5,846 nucleotides of DNA, from positions 1-5,846 of the forward strand of contig CAMJGU010000064.1 in assembly GCA_946405325.1 (NCBI GenBank). The letters run 5' to 3'. The stretch's first letter is position 1. Each line of letters begins with the position of its first letter. Shown piece by piece: positions 5,319 to 5,846 of the stretch. This stretch comes from an uncultured Clostridia bacterium. Its GTDB lineage: Bacteria > Bacillota_A > Clostridia > Oscillospirales > Oscillospiraceae. The notes under the pieces were generated by a model. It ran no database searches and was not told the DNA's origin. It was given only the letters and a program-made list of their open reading frames with translations. Position numbers and translations under genes: made by a program.

Positions 5319-5846
5319 CTAATTTGCTGTAACGCTGTCCTGATACGCGTCCAGCAGATCATAGAGCGCAAGCGCCGGATCGGCGGCGGGCGCGATCTGC
5401 TCGCCCAGCTCCAGCACCGTGCGTCCGTCGCGGGTCGGCTCCCACACAGGAAGACCCGCACCGTTGGGATCGCCGTACTTCACAAAGTTCGCCCAGTACT
5501 CCTGCATGACCTCACTCAAGTCACGGTCGCTCTCGTCGTAGAGCCATGCGTGGCGGTCGAGATTGCCAAAGGCGTAGGGCAGTTCGCCGCCGTGCGCGGA
5601 GCCGAGGCCGCCGTTGTCCTTGGTGAAGCGGTACTCCCAGACCGGCTTATCCTGTGCCGCCAGCAGCCGCGTCCAGCAGTAGTGGCTGTAGCTGAACCAC
5701 GCCGCGGAGTAGACCGCGTTGCTGCTGCCCTTGGCGTCGCCGCCCGCCTCCACCAGATAGTGATAGGTCTCGTCCACCGGCACCGGCGGGTACAGCGCCG
5801 CGGCGTCCTCCGCCCAATCGCCCAGCAGCGGGCGCAGGGTGTCCAC
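5319..5846 (-). CDS. Type-B carboxylesterase, C-terminal part (5' end outside window)
   Basis: This is the C-terminal portion (176 codons including the TAG stop) of an alpha/beta-hydrolase of the carboxylesterase/cholinesterase family, which hydrolyses carboxylic esters, p-nitrobenzyl-esterase type. The reading frame is open to the right edge; the ATG at 5846 simply coincides with the edge and is probably internal, as family members have about 500 residues. Diagnostic stretches, numbered from the edge, are SAHGGELPYAFGNL (83-96), whose His85 matches the catalytic histidine; WANFVKYGDPNG (118-129); and LPVWEPTRDGRTVLELG (132-148). The GESAGG nucleophile motif, the catalytic Glu/Asp and any signal peptide would lie outside. 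It ends at the hairpin at 5263-5296 and is not coupled to the MATE gene. The physiological substrate is unknown. Confidence 0.93.
   Translation of the reverse strand: MDTLRPLLGDWAEDAAALYPPVPVDETYHYLVEAGGDAKGSSNAVYSAAWFSYSHYCWTRLLAAQDKPVWEYRFTKDNGGLGSAHGGELPYAFGNLDRHAWLYDESDRDLSEVMQEYWANFVKYGDPNGAGLPVWEPTRDGRTVLELGEQIAPAADPALALYDLLDAYQDSVTAN

Noticed and set aside
3584..5332. Plus-strand open frames (3584-4468 and 4541-5332) opposite the MATE gene
   Set aside because: Low-complexity Arg/His/Ala-rich translations antisense to a convincing MATE transporter; products of high GC content.

Overview
This 5.8-kb window reads as an ordinary chromosomal stretch from a GC-rich anaerobic Firmicute, most likely a clostridium of the Oscillospiraceae/Ruminococcaceae type. 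That placement is an inference. It rests on strongly G/C-ending codons, AT-rich intergenic gaps, Gram-positive-style ribosome binding sites (AAGGAGG, GGAGG), a lipoprotein-anchored solute-binding protein, and the protein families present. No rRNA, tRNA, CRISPR array, insertion sequence or phage gene was seen.

All six genes lie on the minus strand, so transcription runs from right to left. In that order they are: the C-terminal part of a type-B carboxylesterase (cut by the right edge); a MATE-family efflux transporter; metF (5,10-methylenetetrahydrofolate reductase) overlapping larC (nickel-pincer cofactor nickel insertase) by ATGA; a lipoprotein amino-acid-binding protein; and an amino-acid ABC permease (cut by the left edge). 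The genes are tightly packed. The gaps are 118, 94, 168 and 53 bases, and none exceeds 300.

The layout suggests four transcription units. The esterase ends at a hairpin at 5263-5296. The MATE gene has its own likely promoter (5234-5261) and ends in a 19-bp perfect hairpin (3770-3813). metF-larC starts from an extended -10 promoter (3748-3776) whose -35 lies inside that hairpin. The binding protein and permease start from a near-consensus sigma-70 promoter (1554-1582), with a GC-rich hairpin (643-661) between the two genes that probably lowers permease expression relative to the binding protein.

Functionally, the window joins unrelated housekeeping and transport tasks: polar amino acid uptake, one-carbon/methionine metabolism, maturation of the LarA-type nickel cofactor, drug or metabolite export, and ester hydrolysis. 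I did not find a new multi-gene system. The points most worth a second look are the translationally coupled metF-larC pair without larA, larB or larE nearby, larC as one uninterrupted reading frame, and the compact terminator/promoter arrangements.
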